Shown here: positions 1 to 8,689 of the stretch, piece after piece | Numbering within the stretch: the stretch's first letter is position 1 | Layout: each line of letters starts with the position of its first letter | Position numbers and translations under genes: made by a program | The notes under the pieces: model-generated | What the model saw: only the letters and a program-made list of their open reading frames with translations | Told to the model about the DNA's origin: nothing | The model's database searches: none | Assembly: GCF_024220515.1 (NCBI RefSeq) | Contig: NZ_JAMXOT010000051.1 | Coordinates: 1-64,000 of the forward strand | Origin: Oscillatoria sp. HE19RPO | GTDB lineage: Bacteria; Cyanobacteriota; Cyanobacteriia; Cyanobacteriales; Laspinemataceae | Reading direction: 5' to 3' | Length of the DNA: 64,000 nt

Positions 1-38
1 CGCAATGCTTGCGCCCTCCGGAGGGCGCAAGCATTGCG
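1..38. repeat. Perfect palindrome at the window edge
   Basis: Both 19-base halves are exact reverse complements, centred between bases 19 and 20. The following bases, cgcccctaca, match the outer end of the GTAGGGGCG-type REP family seen elsewhere in the window, so the element probably continues to the left of base 1. Confidence 0.7.
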
Positions 39-125
39 CCCCTACAATCTACACACCTTGACAGGGCTACCCCTGAAGGGGTTATTTAAGGACTTGTTGC
101 AGTTTTAGCTAACTCCCTAAACCCC

Positions 126-1031
126 TCATTCTTGCTGCCGTTTGACAATAATCATCCTTGTCCCAACCACGGGACTGCGAGCTACCAAATTCCCTTGAGA
201 ATCGGCAATTTCCACCGTTCTAAAATCCAATTCTTTCCCCCGCACGAAGATTTGCTCGGCTAACTTATCTTGGCGAGAGGCGGTGATGTTGTACCACTCA
301 TCGCTAATCCGAACGAGCAACTCAGAGGCCCCAAAATTGGCTTGAATCGAGGCGATCGGAATATCTGCATCTTCAGTTACTTGTGCAACTTGGCTCTGAA
401 TCGCCGCAATGAGGGTTTGTTCCGGGGTTAAAGGAGCGGGTGGCGTTTCCACCACAGGAGGCGCTTTTTTAGGCTTGGGTGCCTCTTTCGGGGGGATGAC
501 TGGGGGTGGTTCTTTCTGAACTGGAGGGAGTTTCGGTGCTGGGGTGGGAACCTCGGAAACCGGGGGGAACTCCGTCGGAGGCATTTCCGAGACTTCTGAT
601 GAGGCAGGAGGGGGAACTTGTGCCACTTCTGCGGGTTTGGGGAAGAGGACGCTGGTTGTCGTCCAAGTAATTACTACCACAATCAAGGCGATCGCCCCAG
701 TTAATCCCCAATCGGACAAGGTTTGATTGAGTGCTCTCGGCAACAAGGCGCGAATCGGCGCTAAAATTTGGGATAAAACCGTCGGTTGCCGTTCTACCCC
801 AAGACCCTCTATCCTAACTTGGGCGGGAGTCTCGGATGGGGGAATCGGTTCCGCTTCCAGAGTCTCGACGACCCCTTCTAACAGTTGAATCATCGATCGC
901 AACGTGGCGATCGCCAGTGCTTTGAATCCCGATGGCGGAGGTTTCGGCGCAGGCGGCACAGGTGGAGACGAGTTTGCCGGTGTTGGGATTTGAGGGTCTG
1001 ACTCTGGTGGAGTTGGCGGATCTTGTGACAT
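126..1031 (-). CDS. Proline-rich single-pass membrane protein, function unknown
   Basis: I do not recognise the 301-residue product. The first 35 residues are rich in Pro and Ser. An amphipathic stretch (about 37-60) follows, then one hydrophobic segment near residues 113-131 (GAIALIVVVITWTTTSVLF). A long Pro/Glu/Lys linker (about 132-200) leads to a compact C-terminal domain of about 95 residues starting near LTPEQTLIAAIQSQVAQV. The layout suggests a cytoplasmic N-terminus, one membrane anchor and a Pro-rich spacer presenting a small folded domain outside the membrane. It is divergent from the metallophosphoesterase gene, about 115 bp away. The gene is probably real because the composition is coherent and the hydrophobic anchor is clear; the function is open. 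Confidence 0.75.
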   Translation of the reverse strand: MSQDPPTPPESDPQIPTPANSSPPVPPAPKPPPSGFKALAIATLRSMIQLLEGVVETLEAEPIPPSETPAQVRIEGLGVERQPTVLSQILAPIRALLPRALNQTLSDWGLTGAIALIVVVITWTTTSVLFPKPAEVAQVPPPASSEVSEMPPTEFPPVSEVPTPAPKLPPVQKEPPPVIPPKEAPKPKKAPPVVETPPAPLTPEQTLIAAIQSQVAQVTEDADIPIASIQANFGASELLVRISDEWYNITASRQDKLAEQIFVRGKELDFRTVEIADSQGNLVARSPVVGTRMIIVKRQQE

Positions 1032-1146
1032 CTTTTTCTAGGCGATCGACAAAGACAACAGGGAATACTGTAAAGGTGCGGCCATCCTTGGATTAATCTA
1101 TCATTTTGTTTGAAATGTCCCCTAATTCTTGCAAATTCCCGAACCA

Positions 1147-2052
1147 ATGAACGTGACACGCCGAGAATTTTTACTGGCTGGACTTAGTGCCTTAACCTTT
1201 GCTATCCTAGGCAAATCTCTCAGGGGGCTAACGAAAGAGAGGTCAGAGACTGAGTTGGATTTGATACCACCATCCCCAGATACCTTGCTGCTGCGGTTTG
1301 TCGCCGTGGCAGATACGGGTGCGGGTAATGAGGGTCAATATGCAGTCGGACGGGCGATCGCCCGTTACCATGAGCATAATCCTTTTGATTTAGTCTTGCT
1401 CGCCGGAGATAATATCTACAATCATGGCGAAATTGAGAAAATAGAGCGCGTTTTTGAGCAACCCTACCGATCGCTCCTCGATGCCCAGGTTAAATTTTAT
1501 GCCTGTCTGGGCAATCATGATATTAGAACGAATAATGGCAACGATCAAGTCCAATATCCGGGCTTTAATATGCAAGGGCGCTACTATAGTTTGCGCCGAG
1601 ATCAAGTAGAGTTTTTTGTCCTGGATACCAACCGAAATGCCAATTGGCAGAGTCAGTTACCTTGGTTAGAGACTCAACTCCAACAGAGTGATGCACCGTG
1701 GAAAATTGTCATGGGACATCATCCCCTCTATACCTCTGGGTTACATTTAGGCAGTCGATTCCTCCGTCGGAAACTGATGCCTTTATTCCTAGAACATGGG
1801 GTGGCACTCTATATTAATGGACATAATCATAACTACGAACGAAGTCGGGCGATCGGGAATACCACCTATTTAACTTGTGGTGCCGGTGCAAAAACCCGCC
1901 GGGTGGGACGTTCCAGTTGGACGGCGCGATCGGCGAGTCAACTCAGTTTTGCTGCCGTTGAAATTTACAGCGATCGCCTTCACATCACCGGCATTGACCA
2001 AAATAACCGAACCTTCGACCGAGGCGCGATCGCAATTCTAAATGATGTGTAA
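1147..2052 (+). CDS. Tat-exported metallophosphoesterase (purple acid phosphatase-like)
   Basis: Calcineurin-type phosphoesterase of 301 residues that probably hydrolyses phosphomonoesters outside the cytoplasm. The N-terminus has a twin-arginine signal (TRREFLLAGLSALTFAI). The metal-binding blocks appear in order: AVADTGAG, AGDNIYNHG, CLGNHD, GHHPLYTSG and NGHNHNYER, which is the full set for a two-metal phosphatase. An in-frame TTG at 1129 would add six residues. I prefer the ATG at 1147 because it places the Arg pair near the start, as Tat signals require. The gene stands alone, with dispersed palindromic repeats starting at its stop codon. The substrate cannot be read from the sequence. 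Confidence 0.88.
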   Translation: MNVTRREFLLAGLSALTFAILGKSLRGLTKERSETELDLIPPSPDTLLLRFVAVADTGAGNEGQYAVGRAIARYHEHNPFDLVLLAGDNIYNHGEIEKIERVFEQPYRSLLDAQVKFYACLGNHDIRTNNGNDQVQYPGFNMQGRYYSLRRDQVEFFVLDTNRNANWQSQLPWLETQLQQSDAPWKIVMGHHPLYTSGLHLGSRFLRRKLMPLFLEHGVALYINGHNHNYERSRAIGNTTYLTCGAGAKTRRVGRSSWTARSASQLSFAAVEIYSDRLHITGIDQNNRTFDRGAIAILNDV

Positions 2053-2139
2053 ATAAAATAGCGAGCAAGATGCTCGCACTCCTTAGCAATCTTAAATGAT
2101 GTGTAAATAAAATAGCGAGCAAGATGCTCGCACTCCTTA
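2040..2139. repeat. Two direct copies of a GCGAGCA-aga-TGCTCGC hairpin repeat
   Basis: A segment of about 45 bases is present twice in direct orientation. Each copy contains the hairpin GCGAGCA/TGCTCGC followed by actcc. The first copy overlaps the stop codon of the phosphoesterase, so that gene's last codons lie inside the repeat. The same family recurs at 28094-28140, just upstream of the NACHT gene. Confidence 0.85.
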
Positions 2140-2173
2140 GTTTCCCCCCCCAGAGTTCAATCATTTCCCCCTG

Positions 2174-2339
2174 TTCGTAGTAACGACTTCAGTCGTTTCC
2201 CCCAGTTCGTAGTAACGACTTCAGTCGTTCCCCTTCCAAGAGTTCAATCATCCCCCCCAGTTCGTAGTAACGACTTCAGTCGTTCCCCTTCCAAGAGTTC
2301 AATCATTCCCCCCAGTTCGTAGTAACGACTTCAGTCGTT
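2174..2339. repeat. Four copies of a 24-bp palindromic repeat (AACGACT-tc-AGTCGTT)
   Basis: Identical 24-base units start at 2174, 2206, 2261 and 2316. Each can fold into a 7-bp stem, AACGACT/AGTCGTT, with a two-base loop. Spacers are C-rich and vary from 8 to 31 bases. The family also occurs near 18244-18290 and inside the tandem array at 25351-25788. It fills the space between the phosphoesterase and the convergent methyltransferase gene. Confidence 0.9.
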
Positions 2340-2399
2340 CCCCCTCCAATGTTTCCTCATCATCCCAACCCAACAACCCAACTTCATCCCCTATCCCAA

Positions 2400-3242
2400 T
2401 CAATAGGAAGTCACAACCACTTCAGAAATTTTCCCCCGATGAGTTCCTTTAGAATTAATCGATCGCGCTGCGGAAACTTCATGAATTGGAAACTCCTCAT
2501 AAAGCTCTCGAATAAACGGACAATCCGAATTCGACAGCATCACTTTCACCCCTCGACTCGCCAGTTCCGCAAACACATCCCGTAACCGAAATTGGTCCTC
2601 TTCATCAAAATTATAGCGACTATACGACGTAAATTGACTTGTATTACTCAGAGGATAATAAGGCGGGTCAAAATAGACAAAATCTTGGTCAGTTTTGGCC
2701 TCCTCCAGCACCTTATAAAAATCCCGAACTTCTAATTGCACAGATTGCAAAGCCTGGGAGTCCGCCCGCAGTAACTCCGCATTACAAATGGTGGGATTTT
2801 TATATCGGCCAATCGGCACATTAAATTGCCCTTTAGAATTTTCTCGATACAATCCATTAAAACAAGTTTTGTTTAAATAAATAATTCGAGCGGCTTTTTT
2901 GACTGGCTTTTGGTTTTTCTGAGCTCTAATTTTATAATAATATTCAGAATTATGTTTGCGGTGATGAGATTCTAACTCTTTGATTAAAGCCTCTACGTCA
3001 GTTTGGACGCAGCGATACATATTAATCAACTCTTCATTGACATCGGATAAAACAGCCTGAAACCCCGAAGAATGCGCTTGAAATAGATAGAAAAAAACTG
3101 CCCCACCCCCTAAAAATGGCTCGTAATAGTTTGTAAACTGCGGGGGAAATAGGGGTTGATATTGTTGAAGCAGTTGGGTTTTGCCCCCAGCCCATTTCAG
3201 AAAAGGGCGCGGTAAAACTGTTAATGTAGTCGGATCGTTCAT
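2400..3242 (-). CDS. dam: Dam-type adenine-N6 DNA methyltransferase (D12 class)
   Basis: A class alpha N6-adenine methyltransferase of 280 residues, the usual length for Dam/M.DpnII proteins, expected to methylate adenine in GATC. The SAM-binding motif X (FLKWAGGKTQLL, near residue 14) is followed by motif I (EPFLGGGAVFFYL, near 42) and the catalytic motif IV (FVYFDPPYYPL, near 192). No restriction endonuclease gene is adjacent, so it is probably a solitary methyltransferase, as is common in cyanobacteria. GATC is the core of the HIP1 octamer that is abundant in this window. The family call is firm; the GATC specificity is inferred from similarity. Confidence 0.9.
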   Translation of the reverse strand: MNDPTTLTVLPRPFLKWAGGKTQLLQQYQPLFPPQFTNYYEPFLGGGAVFFYLFQAHSSGFQAVLSDVNEELINMYRCVQTDVEALIKELESHHRKHNSEYYYKIRAQKNQKPVKKAARIIYLNKTCFNGLYRENSKGQFNVPIGRYKNPTICNAELLRADSQALQSVQLEVRDFYKVLEEAKTDQDFVYFDPPYYPLSNTSQFTSYSRYNFDEEDQFRLRDVFAELASRGVKVMLSNSDCPFIRELYEEFPIHEVSAARSINSKGTHRGKISEVVVTSY

Positions 3243-3866
3243 CTATACCTAAAAGTGTAACTAATTTTGTAGCAACGTCCTCCCTTTTGGGTGAACCGAA
3301 CTCAATTGATGAACTCAAGGATTGCCCTTGATATTGTTTTGCGGGAGTTGGGAGAGGGGAAATAGGGGTGATCCGGTTTGGGCGATCGCACCCCAGGAAA
3401 CGAATCCCCTCAACGATACCTCCCCCCCTTTCCTGCATCACTCCCGCGCCCTTGCCTAGGCAATTCTGTCGCAATTTGGGGCTGTCTCAATCCCAACCCA
3501 ACTCCAAAAGTTCATGAATCCCTAACATACCACGATCGCGACTAGAATTCTGCGGTAGATCCCCCGGGAAAAACCAGGAGTAATCATTGATACGACAGGT
3601 GAAAACCGATTTTGGCATAATGGGTGTGGAACCCCCATTCCTTCAACGGGAGTGACCCACTCCAGAAAGGACTTCGCCCTCGAATTGTCTCAATTCGTAT
3701 CAAAACCTTGAGTCCTTTCGGTCTAAAATAGATACGCCCACTGCAATGAGATGGCAGTACAGCGGGTTGAATCAGTCAGATAGATCCATCCTTTCTCCCG
3801 AAAGCGCGATCGCTGCTTCAACTGAGTCCTTGCTTACGATCATGTATTTTCCAGGAGGTTTTCCAG
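3243..3866. other. Intergenic region between methyltransferase and small conserved gene
   Basis: I see no convincing gene in these 620 bases. The part at 3650-3730 can fold locally (gagtgacccactccag; aaaggact...agtccttt), so a long leader or small RNA upstream of the 3867 gene is possible but unproved. Confidence 0.4.
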
Positions 3867-4226
3867 ATGGATTCTCAGGATGTTATCCAAGCTATAGATC
3901 GCATTTTACCCGACCCTCAAATCTTTGAAGATGTCAATAATATGTTGCAAAAATACCGGGCTTCCGGCCAGAAAAAAGTTCAACTAGAAGATGAAGATAT
4001 CAGTGTCGCCATCCCCGAAGGGGTGCAAATTGATATTGTAACAAAAGCCTTTTTTAATGAATATTTTGATATTAATTTAGGAACAGGGTATCGGGTTCAG
4101 GTGGCAATGGGCGGAATTCAAAAACAAAAACGCGGCAGAGTCTATCCAGAACTCTGTTTTGCTACATTATTTTATGATGCCACCGGAAAAATGTTAATGA
4201 TTGATTTTCATCAAAACATGATATAA
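3867..4226 (+). CDS. Conserved small hypothetical protein
   Basis: A 119-residue soluble protein with no membrane segment or signal peptide. The start is well supported by the Shine-Dalgarno sequence caggaggt seven bases upstream of the ATG. The N-terminal third is helical (DSQDVIQAIDRILPDPQIF). The rest alternates like a beta-sheet domain and ends in LMIDFHQNMI. I do not recognise a named family. The ADP-ribosylglycohydrolase pseudogene follows 34 bases later on the same strand, so the two may once have been co-transcribed. Confidence 0.75.
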   Translation: MDSQDVIQAIDRILPDPQIFEDVNNMLQKYRASGQKKVQLEDEDISVAIPEGVQIDIVTKAFFNEYFDINLGTGYRVQVAMGGIQKQKRGRVYPELCFATLFYDATGKMLMIDFHQNMI

Positions 4227-4260
4227 TTAATGGCTTATATAGAAAATTAATCTAATATAA

Positions 4261-4819
4261 ATGAGCAGGCCAAAGGTATCCCGTTTAGAACAATTTAAGG
4301 GCTGTTTGATTGGACAGTGCCTCGGTGATGCTGTGGGCTGCCGTGTTGAAGGCTATGCTGAAGAAGTTTGTCAAAATTATGTAAATTACGAACTCAAACC
4401 CAAGCGAATTCGAGACCGCGATCGCTTCCCCTTTCCCTTTGGTCAATACACCGATGATTCCCAACTCGCCCGCGAACTCATCCAAAGTTACATCGCCTGT
4501 GGCCAATTCGACCCCGCAGACTATGCTCAACGCATTGGAGCAATTTTCACCGAAGAACGCATCGTCGGACGAGGACAGCCTCTATTCCTTCTTGAAAACC
4601 CCCGAGGATTACTGGGAAACCATCTGCACTGCGATTATCGTAGGGGGTGACGTGGACACCACCGCAGCGATGGCCGGGGCAATTTCCGGGGCCTATCTCG
4701 GATTGGATGCCATTCCCCGGGAACTGGCGGTGAATCTCAATGACCAAGGGACTTGGAAATTTACCGAACTGGTGCAACTCGCGGAACAATGCTACGGGGT
4801 ACAATGCAAACAGACTTAG
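4261..4819 (+). pseudogene. ADP-ribosylglycohydrolase (DraG/ARH family), internally deleted and frameshifted
   Basis: The N-terminal part (4261 to about 4570) has hallmarks of the DraG/ARH family: GCLIGQCLGDAVG and FGQYTDDSQLARE. The C-terminal part (about 4570-4819), in the next reading frame, has SLYSFLKTPEDYWETIC and the metal-binding motif GGDVDTTAAMAGAISGAY. Intact proteins are about 300 residues. Here the two ends together give only about 185, so roughly 100-120 residues of the all-helical core are missing. The junction lies near 4565-4578 (gacgaggacagcctctattc). Because the frame also shifts there, translation from 4261 runs into nonsense and stops at 4650. The first and last motifs are intact, so the loss looks recent. 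Confidence 0.85.
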
Positions 4820-4846
4820 CCGCTCCTGTTCAGAATCTGAATTTTT

Positions 4847-5053
4847 ATGTTTGATGACTTTTGGAGTAATATCCTTCGCTACCCGCGCTATTTTGTCACG
4901 ATCATTCTGGGTATCTTCTTTGCCCTGTTCGGTTGGGTTAAACCCCTGTTGCAAAAACCCGTGACTGCGATCGCCTTAGTCACTTTAGTGGTGACTGCCC
5001 TAATTTTTGTCGGATTGACCTTACGAGGGATGTTGGGATTGGCCGTAAGCTAG
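4847..5053 (+). CDS. DUF751 small membrane protein (Ycf33-like)
   Basis: A 68-residue protein with two hydrophobic segments, near residues 16-34 (FVTIILGIFFALFGWVKPL) and 41-63. The opening (MFDDFWSNILRYPRYF) is typical of the small cyanobacterial/plastid family DUF751, which I believe includes plastid Ycf33. It is presumably an inner or thylakoid membrane protein of unknown role. It starts 28 bases after the pseudogene. No signal peptide or catalytic motif is visible. Confidence 0.75.
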   Translation: MFDDFWSNILRYPRYFVTIILGIFFALFGWVKPLLQKPVTAIALVTLVVTALIFVGLTLRGMLGLAVS

Positions 5054-5172
5054 AGCATCGGGACAGTTTTGTTTAGATCCCAGGGATCGGAAACCGGGTT
5101 TTTGACCCAGATTTTGCCTCAAATTTAAGTACACCTCCAGTCCCCTCCCCTTCGCAAGGGGAGGGTTAGGGT

Positions 5173-5467
5173 CTTACAAGGGTAGGTTTTTTAGGCGGTA
5201 AATTTTTCAACAAGTTTTGGGTTCTCTTAGCCCTCCCCTTGGCAAGGGGAGGGTTGGGTGGGGTCCTCTTTACCCTAGATTAGAGGAAAGAGGTTTAATC
5301 CTTTACCTAATGAGGGTTTCATCGCCAATTCGGGTATCAAAAGTGGGTTTTTTGCGAACTGGGTGGACCCCACCCTAACCCTCCCCTTGGCAAGGGGAGG
5401 GGACCGGAAGGAAGTCCCCTTACTCTTAGGTAAATCACCCTGAACGTAAAAAATGTACCTTTGTAAG
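5173..5467. mobile_element. MITE-like element, copy 1 (terminal inverted repeats CTTACAAgGGTAg)
   Basis: A 295-bp non-coding element. The left end (CTTACAAGGGTAGGTTTTTT) and the reverse complement of the right end (CTTACAAAGGTACATTTTTT) match at 17 of 20 positions. The interior contains two copies of a CCTCCCCTTGGCAAGGGGAGG palindrome. A second copy of the whole element is at 34552-34840, with long near-identical stretches in the same order. No transposase is encoded, so movement would need an enzyme supplied in trans. Confidence 0.8.
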
Positions 5468-5658
5468 AGGGTTAGGGTGGGGTCCTCCTGACGTGGCCTA
5501 AGCCAAGTCACGAGGAATGAGTGGGTGAAGGGTGTCGGCGGTGACGCGGTTTGCTGTTGTAGCGGTAGCACGGATTAAAACTCTACACTACAAACAGGTG
5601 GATGCATTCAAATGCCACCTAAACAGATGAGTACCATGCAAACAAGGGAATCAATATT
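5468..5658. other. Leader region of rbfA
   Basis: A G-rich repeat remnant (gagggttagggtggggtcc) is followed by unremarkable sequence up to rbfA. There is no gene and no recognisable riboswitch. Confidence 0.4.
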
Positions 5659-6087
5659 ATGGCTACCGATCGTCGAGTAGAGCGTGTCGCGTCCTTGATT
5701 AAGCGCGAAGTCAGTTTAATGTTAATCGGCGACATTAAAGATGACCGAGTGGGTGCGGGAATGGTGAGCGTCACCGATGTTAATGTCTCCGGTGACCTCC
5801 AACACGCCAAGATTTTCGTCAGTATCTATGGCAGTGACGAAGCGCGGGCCGAAACAATGGAAGGGTTACAAGCAGCCACTGGATATATCCGCAGGGAACT
5901 CGGTCACCGCGTGCGATTGCGTCGGACTCCAGAGGTGATATTTTTAGAAGACCGATCCATTGAACGCGGGACGCGCATCCTAACACTGCTCAATCAAATC
6001 AGTGAAGAACGCAAACAGCATCATCCCGAGGGGGATGAGGAAGATGTGGATTTAAACGAGAGCGAAATTTCAGAAACTGAGGGTTAA
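5659..6087 (+). CDS. rbfA: Ribosome-binding factor A
   Basis: A 142-residue KH-type protein that binds the 30S subunit and assists maturation of the 16S rRNA 5' end. The start [19 protein letters not shown], the block [20 protein letters not shown] and the end of the domain, [20 protein letters not shown], are characteristic. The C-terminal tail (about residues 118-142) is strongly acidic. The glycoside hydrolase gene begins four bases after its stop codon, so the two genes are almost certainly one transcript. Confidence 0.95.
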   Translation: MATDRRVERVASLIKREVSLMLIGDIKDDRVGAGMVSVTDVNVSGDLQHAKIFVSIYGSDEARAETMEGLQAATGYIRRELGHRVRLRRTPEVIFLEDRSIERGTRILTLLNQISEERKQHHPEGDEEDVDLNESEISETEG

Positions 6088-6091
6088 ATCT

Positions 6092-7750
6092 GTGGATATG
6101 TCGGATCTGATCCCGGCACTGCCGGATCTCGAAACCTTATCGTTAGAAGAACAGGTGGCGCAGTTGTTCGTCGTGCGAGCATCTGGACATCTGTTTGACC
6201 ACCAAATCGAATATCCTGATTGGGAACCCCCAGCAGCACAGTTGCAGAAGCTGGTGCAGGAACAGGGCGTGGGGGGCGTGATTTTGGTGGGAGGCAGTGC
6301 GGGTGATTTGATGTTGCGATCGCAGCAGTTGCAATCCTGGGCGAAATATCCCCTGGTGATCGCTGCCGATATCGAGGAAGGTGTCGGACAGCGATTTGCT
6401 GGTGCAACTTGGTTTCCCCCGCCCATGGCGATCGCCAAGATTGCTGCAACAGAACCCTCGAAAGCTCAGGGTTATGCCACAGCAATGGGAGCCTATACCG
6501 CCCAGGAAGCCCTCGCCGTCGGGATTAATTGGGTCCTCGCCCCGGTGGTGGATGTGAATAACAATCCCGAAAATCCGGTGATTAATGTCCGTGCCTTTGG
6601 GGAAAATTCTGAAACTGCCAGTGAGTTAGCCCTAGCGTTTATGCGCGGTGCACAGAAATATCCAGTCCTCACCTGTGCCAAGCATTTTCCCGGACATGGG
6701 GATACCAGTGTGGATTCTCATATCGAGTTGCCGGTGTTGCGCCATTCTCTAGAACGACTAGAGTCGGTGGAACTTCCGCCATTTCAACGGGCGATCGCCG
6801 CTGGAGTCGATGCGGTGATGAGTGCTCACCTCTGTATTGAAGCCTGGGACTCGGAATATCCGGCGACTCTTTCCTCAAAGATTTTAACGGGACAGTTACG
6901 CCAACGGTTCGGGTTTGAGGGGTTAATTGTTACTGATGCTTTGGTGATGGGGGCGATCGCTAAACGGTATGGTCCAAATGAAGCCCCAATTTTAGCCTTA
7001 GAAGCTGGGGCGGATATTTTATTGATGCCTGTGGACCCAGCCGAGGCGATTACTGCCCTCTGTGATGCGGTCAAATCCGGTCGCATATCCCGCGATCGCA
7101 TTCTCCAATCCGTAACCCGCATTTGGAAGGCGAAACAAAAACTCTTCTCTCCTTCGACAGTGGTCAATCCTCCGACTTCCCCCACCGCCCAACTGATTAA
7201 TTTGTCTACTCCTGGGGCGATCAACTGTGTAGAACAGATTTTGCGGGAGTCTCAGCAAATGGGGGGGTCTTTGCCTTTATCCGTCCCTCCACCGGAATCC
7301 GGGGAGTATAGGAATAATTTATTGGTAACTGACTCTCTGGTTAATAGTGCGTTTCTGAATAAACAAGCCCCGGCGATCGTCATGCCGAAGTCTCAAGGCT
7401 ATCAATTTCAGGGCGTGGATTGTTCTACACCCTGCCGAGGGCAAGACTTGAAGGCAATGGGAACGGTCAAAACTTTACTGCAAGTCTTTATCCGGGGTAA
7501 TCCGTTTGGGGGACCCGCCCAGGTGACCCGCCTTGCCCGGGAATGGCTGACTCAATTATTAGAAACGGGACAATTGCAGGCGGTGGTGATTTACGGGAGT
7601 CCCTACGTTTTGGACGAATTTAAGGCCCTGTTGCCTCCATCGATTCCGTTTGTGTTTTCTTATGGTCAAATGGGGGCCGCCCAGGCGATCGCCCTGGAAA
7701 CTGTATTCGGACTGACTCCCACCCCCACCCAACCCAATCCGTTCTACTAA
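6092..7750 (+). CDS. Family 3 glycoside hydrolase (NagZ-like beta-N-acetylhexosaminidase)
   Basis: A 552-residue protein. The N-terminal TIM-barrel (about 20-345) carries the NagZ-type signature CAKHFPGHGDTSVDSH near residue 195 and the nucleophile region GLIVTDALVMGAI near 280. NagZ enzymes remove N-acetylglucosamine from cell-wall muropeptides. The roughly 200-residue C-terminal extension beyond the barrel is absent from short proteobacterial NagZ proteins but common in longer GH3 enzymes. No signal peptide is visible, so a cytoplasmic recycling role is likely. Start candidates are GTG 6092 and ATG 6098; both fit four to ten bases after rbfA. Confidence 0.85.
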   Translation: MDMSDLIPALPDLETLSLEEQVAQLFVVRASGHLFDHQIEYPDWEPPAAQLQKLVQEQGVGGVILVGGSAGDLMLRSQQLQSWAKYPLVIAADIEEGVGQRFAGATWFPPPMAIAKIAATEPSKAQGYATAMGAYTAQEALAVGINWVLAPVVDVNNNPENPVINVRAFGENSETASELALAFMRGAQKYPVLTCAKHFPGHGDTSVDSHIELPVLRHSLERLESVELPPFQRAIAAGVDAVMSAHLCIEAWDSEYPATLSSKILTGQLRQRFGFEGLIVTDALVMGAIAKRYGPNEAPILALEAGADILLMPVDPAEAITALCDAVKSGRISRDRILQSVTRIWKAKQKLFSPSTVVNPPTSPTAQLINLSTPGAINCVEQILRESQQMGGSLPLSVPPPESGEYRNNLLVTDSLVNSAFLNKQAPAIVMPKSQGYQFQGVDCSTPCRGQDLKAMGTVKTLLQVFIRGNPFGGPAQVTRLAREWLTQLLETGQLQAVVIYGSPYVLDEFKALLPPSIPFVFSYGQMGAAQAIALETVFGLTPTPTQPNPFY

Positions 7751-8379
7751 GGCGACAGATGAAATCTGCACCGGGAGTAAAAAGCTTGTATTGCTTTCTA
7801 TTGCTACAGTTACCGGCGCTACCGGCATCGGATTTCCATCGGATCTAATCTAGTTTATTCCTAGAAAGCGGTGATCCCTATCCGGTTAATCTCCGGGTGA
7901 TCCGGAGTCCGGTTTTGATAGACCTTTGAAAACCCGCACCCTTGAGGGCGTCGGTTTTTATAGACTTTGAAAATCGGATTTCGGATCGGGACCGGCTAGA
8001 GAAGCAGCTAATCTGCTGAAGTTTATATAAAGTTGCTTCCACAAATATCCCTACAACTATCCCCCTGTATAAACTTGGGCATCTCCCTACTCTACTTTAG
8101 ACTGAAATAATGCAATCATTAATCATTCCGAAACGGCCCGGGAAAGTACATCGAAAAAATTTATCTACCTGAAGGTGCATAATTCTTCATATTTTATTAA
8201 GATAAGTAGGAGTCAATTAGCGCGACAATAACAATGCTGCTGTATAGAATGTAACAAATACCCGAGAGACAGCCCAGTAGTCTCCCGTCTTCAACGAGCT
8301 ATTATGAATTATTCACCTAGCTGGGGGGTGGTCACAGATATACCGTTGATTAAAGAATCTATCTAGCGAGGTTTTAAAG
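7751..8379. other. Intergenic region with degraded repeat upstream of DUF4327 gene
   Basis: Bases 7908-7976 contain an imperfect inverted pair (gtccggttttgatagacctttgaaaac / atagactttgaaaatcggat) resembling the ends of the CCGGTT element at 52393-52525. The remainder is A+T-rich and probably holds the promoter and leader of the 8380 gene. No gene is seen. Confidence 0.45.
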
Positions 8380-8610
8380 ATGGCTCCATCTACATCTACC
8401 GTTCAATATTCCATCGAGTTTATCAAAGAAGAAGCTCGAACCTTGGTCAAAAATGGCTTTGTGGGCCGACAACAACCGATCTATACCCTCTGCCAATACA
8501 TCCCAGCGCGGGAATGGGCCGTGGTTGAATCTGAATTAGAAAAATACGATTTCTTACTGCGCGATCGCATTGTGGATCTCATGGGTCGCGAAGACTGGGA
8601 CAACGATTAA
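8380..8610 (+). CDS. DUF4327 family protein
   Basis: A 76-residue acidic cyanobacterial protein. The block ARTLVKNGFVGRQQPIYTLC, followed by YIPAREW, and the ending LLRDRIVDLMGREDWDND are typical of DUF4327. It has no membrane segment or known catalytic motif, and the role of the family is unknown. It is preceded by a gap of more than 600 bases and stands alone, so it is probably transcribed as a single gene with a long leader. Confidence 0.85.
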   Translation: MAPSTSTVQYSIEFIKEEARTLVKNGFVGRQQPIYTLCQYIPAREWAVVESELEKYDFLLRDRIVDLMGREDWDND

Positions 8611-8645
8611 ATAAAAAATGGTACATCATATCAAACAAGAGGACT

Positions 8646-8689
8646 CCTGTCAATAACAAGTTAAATCAATTTGACTTTTTATTGACAGG
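8646..8689 (+). terminator. Hairpin downstream of DUF4327 gene
   Basis: Perfect 11-bp inverted repeat CCTGTCAATAA / TTATTGACAGG with a 22-base loop, 36 bases after the stop codon. There is no following T-run, so it may be an mRNA-stabilising hairpin or a weak terminator. Confidence 0.45.

Noticed and set aside
2174-2339. Four 24-bp repeats resembling a short CRISPR array
   Set aside because: Spacers are short, C-rich and partly identical, and the unit is dispersed elsewhere as a hairpin repeat.
3034-3474. 146-codon open frame on the - strand overlapping the methyltransferase start
   Set aside because: It is out of frame with the clear Dam-type gene and not protein-like.
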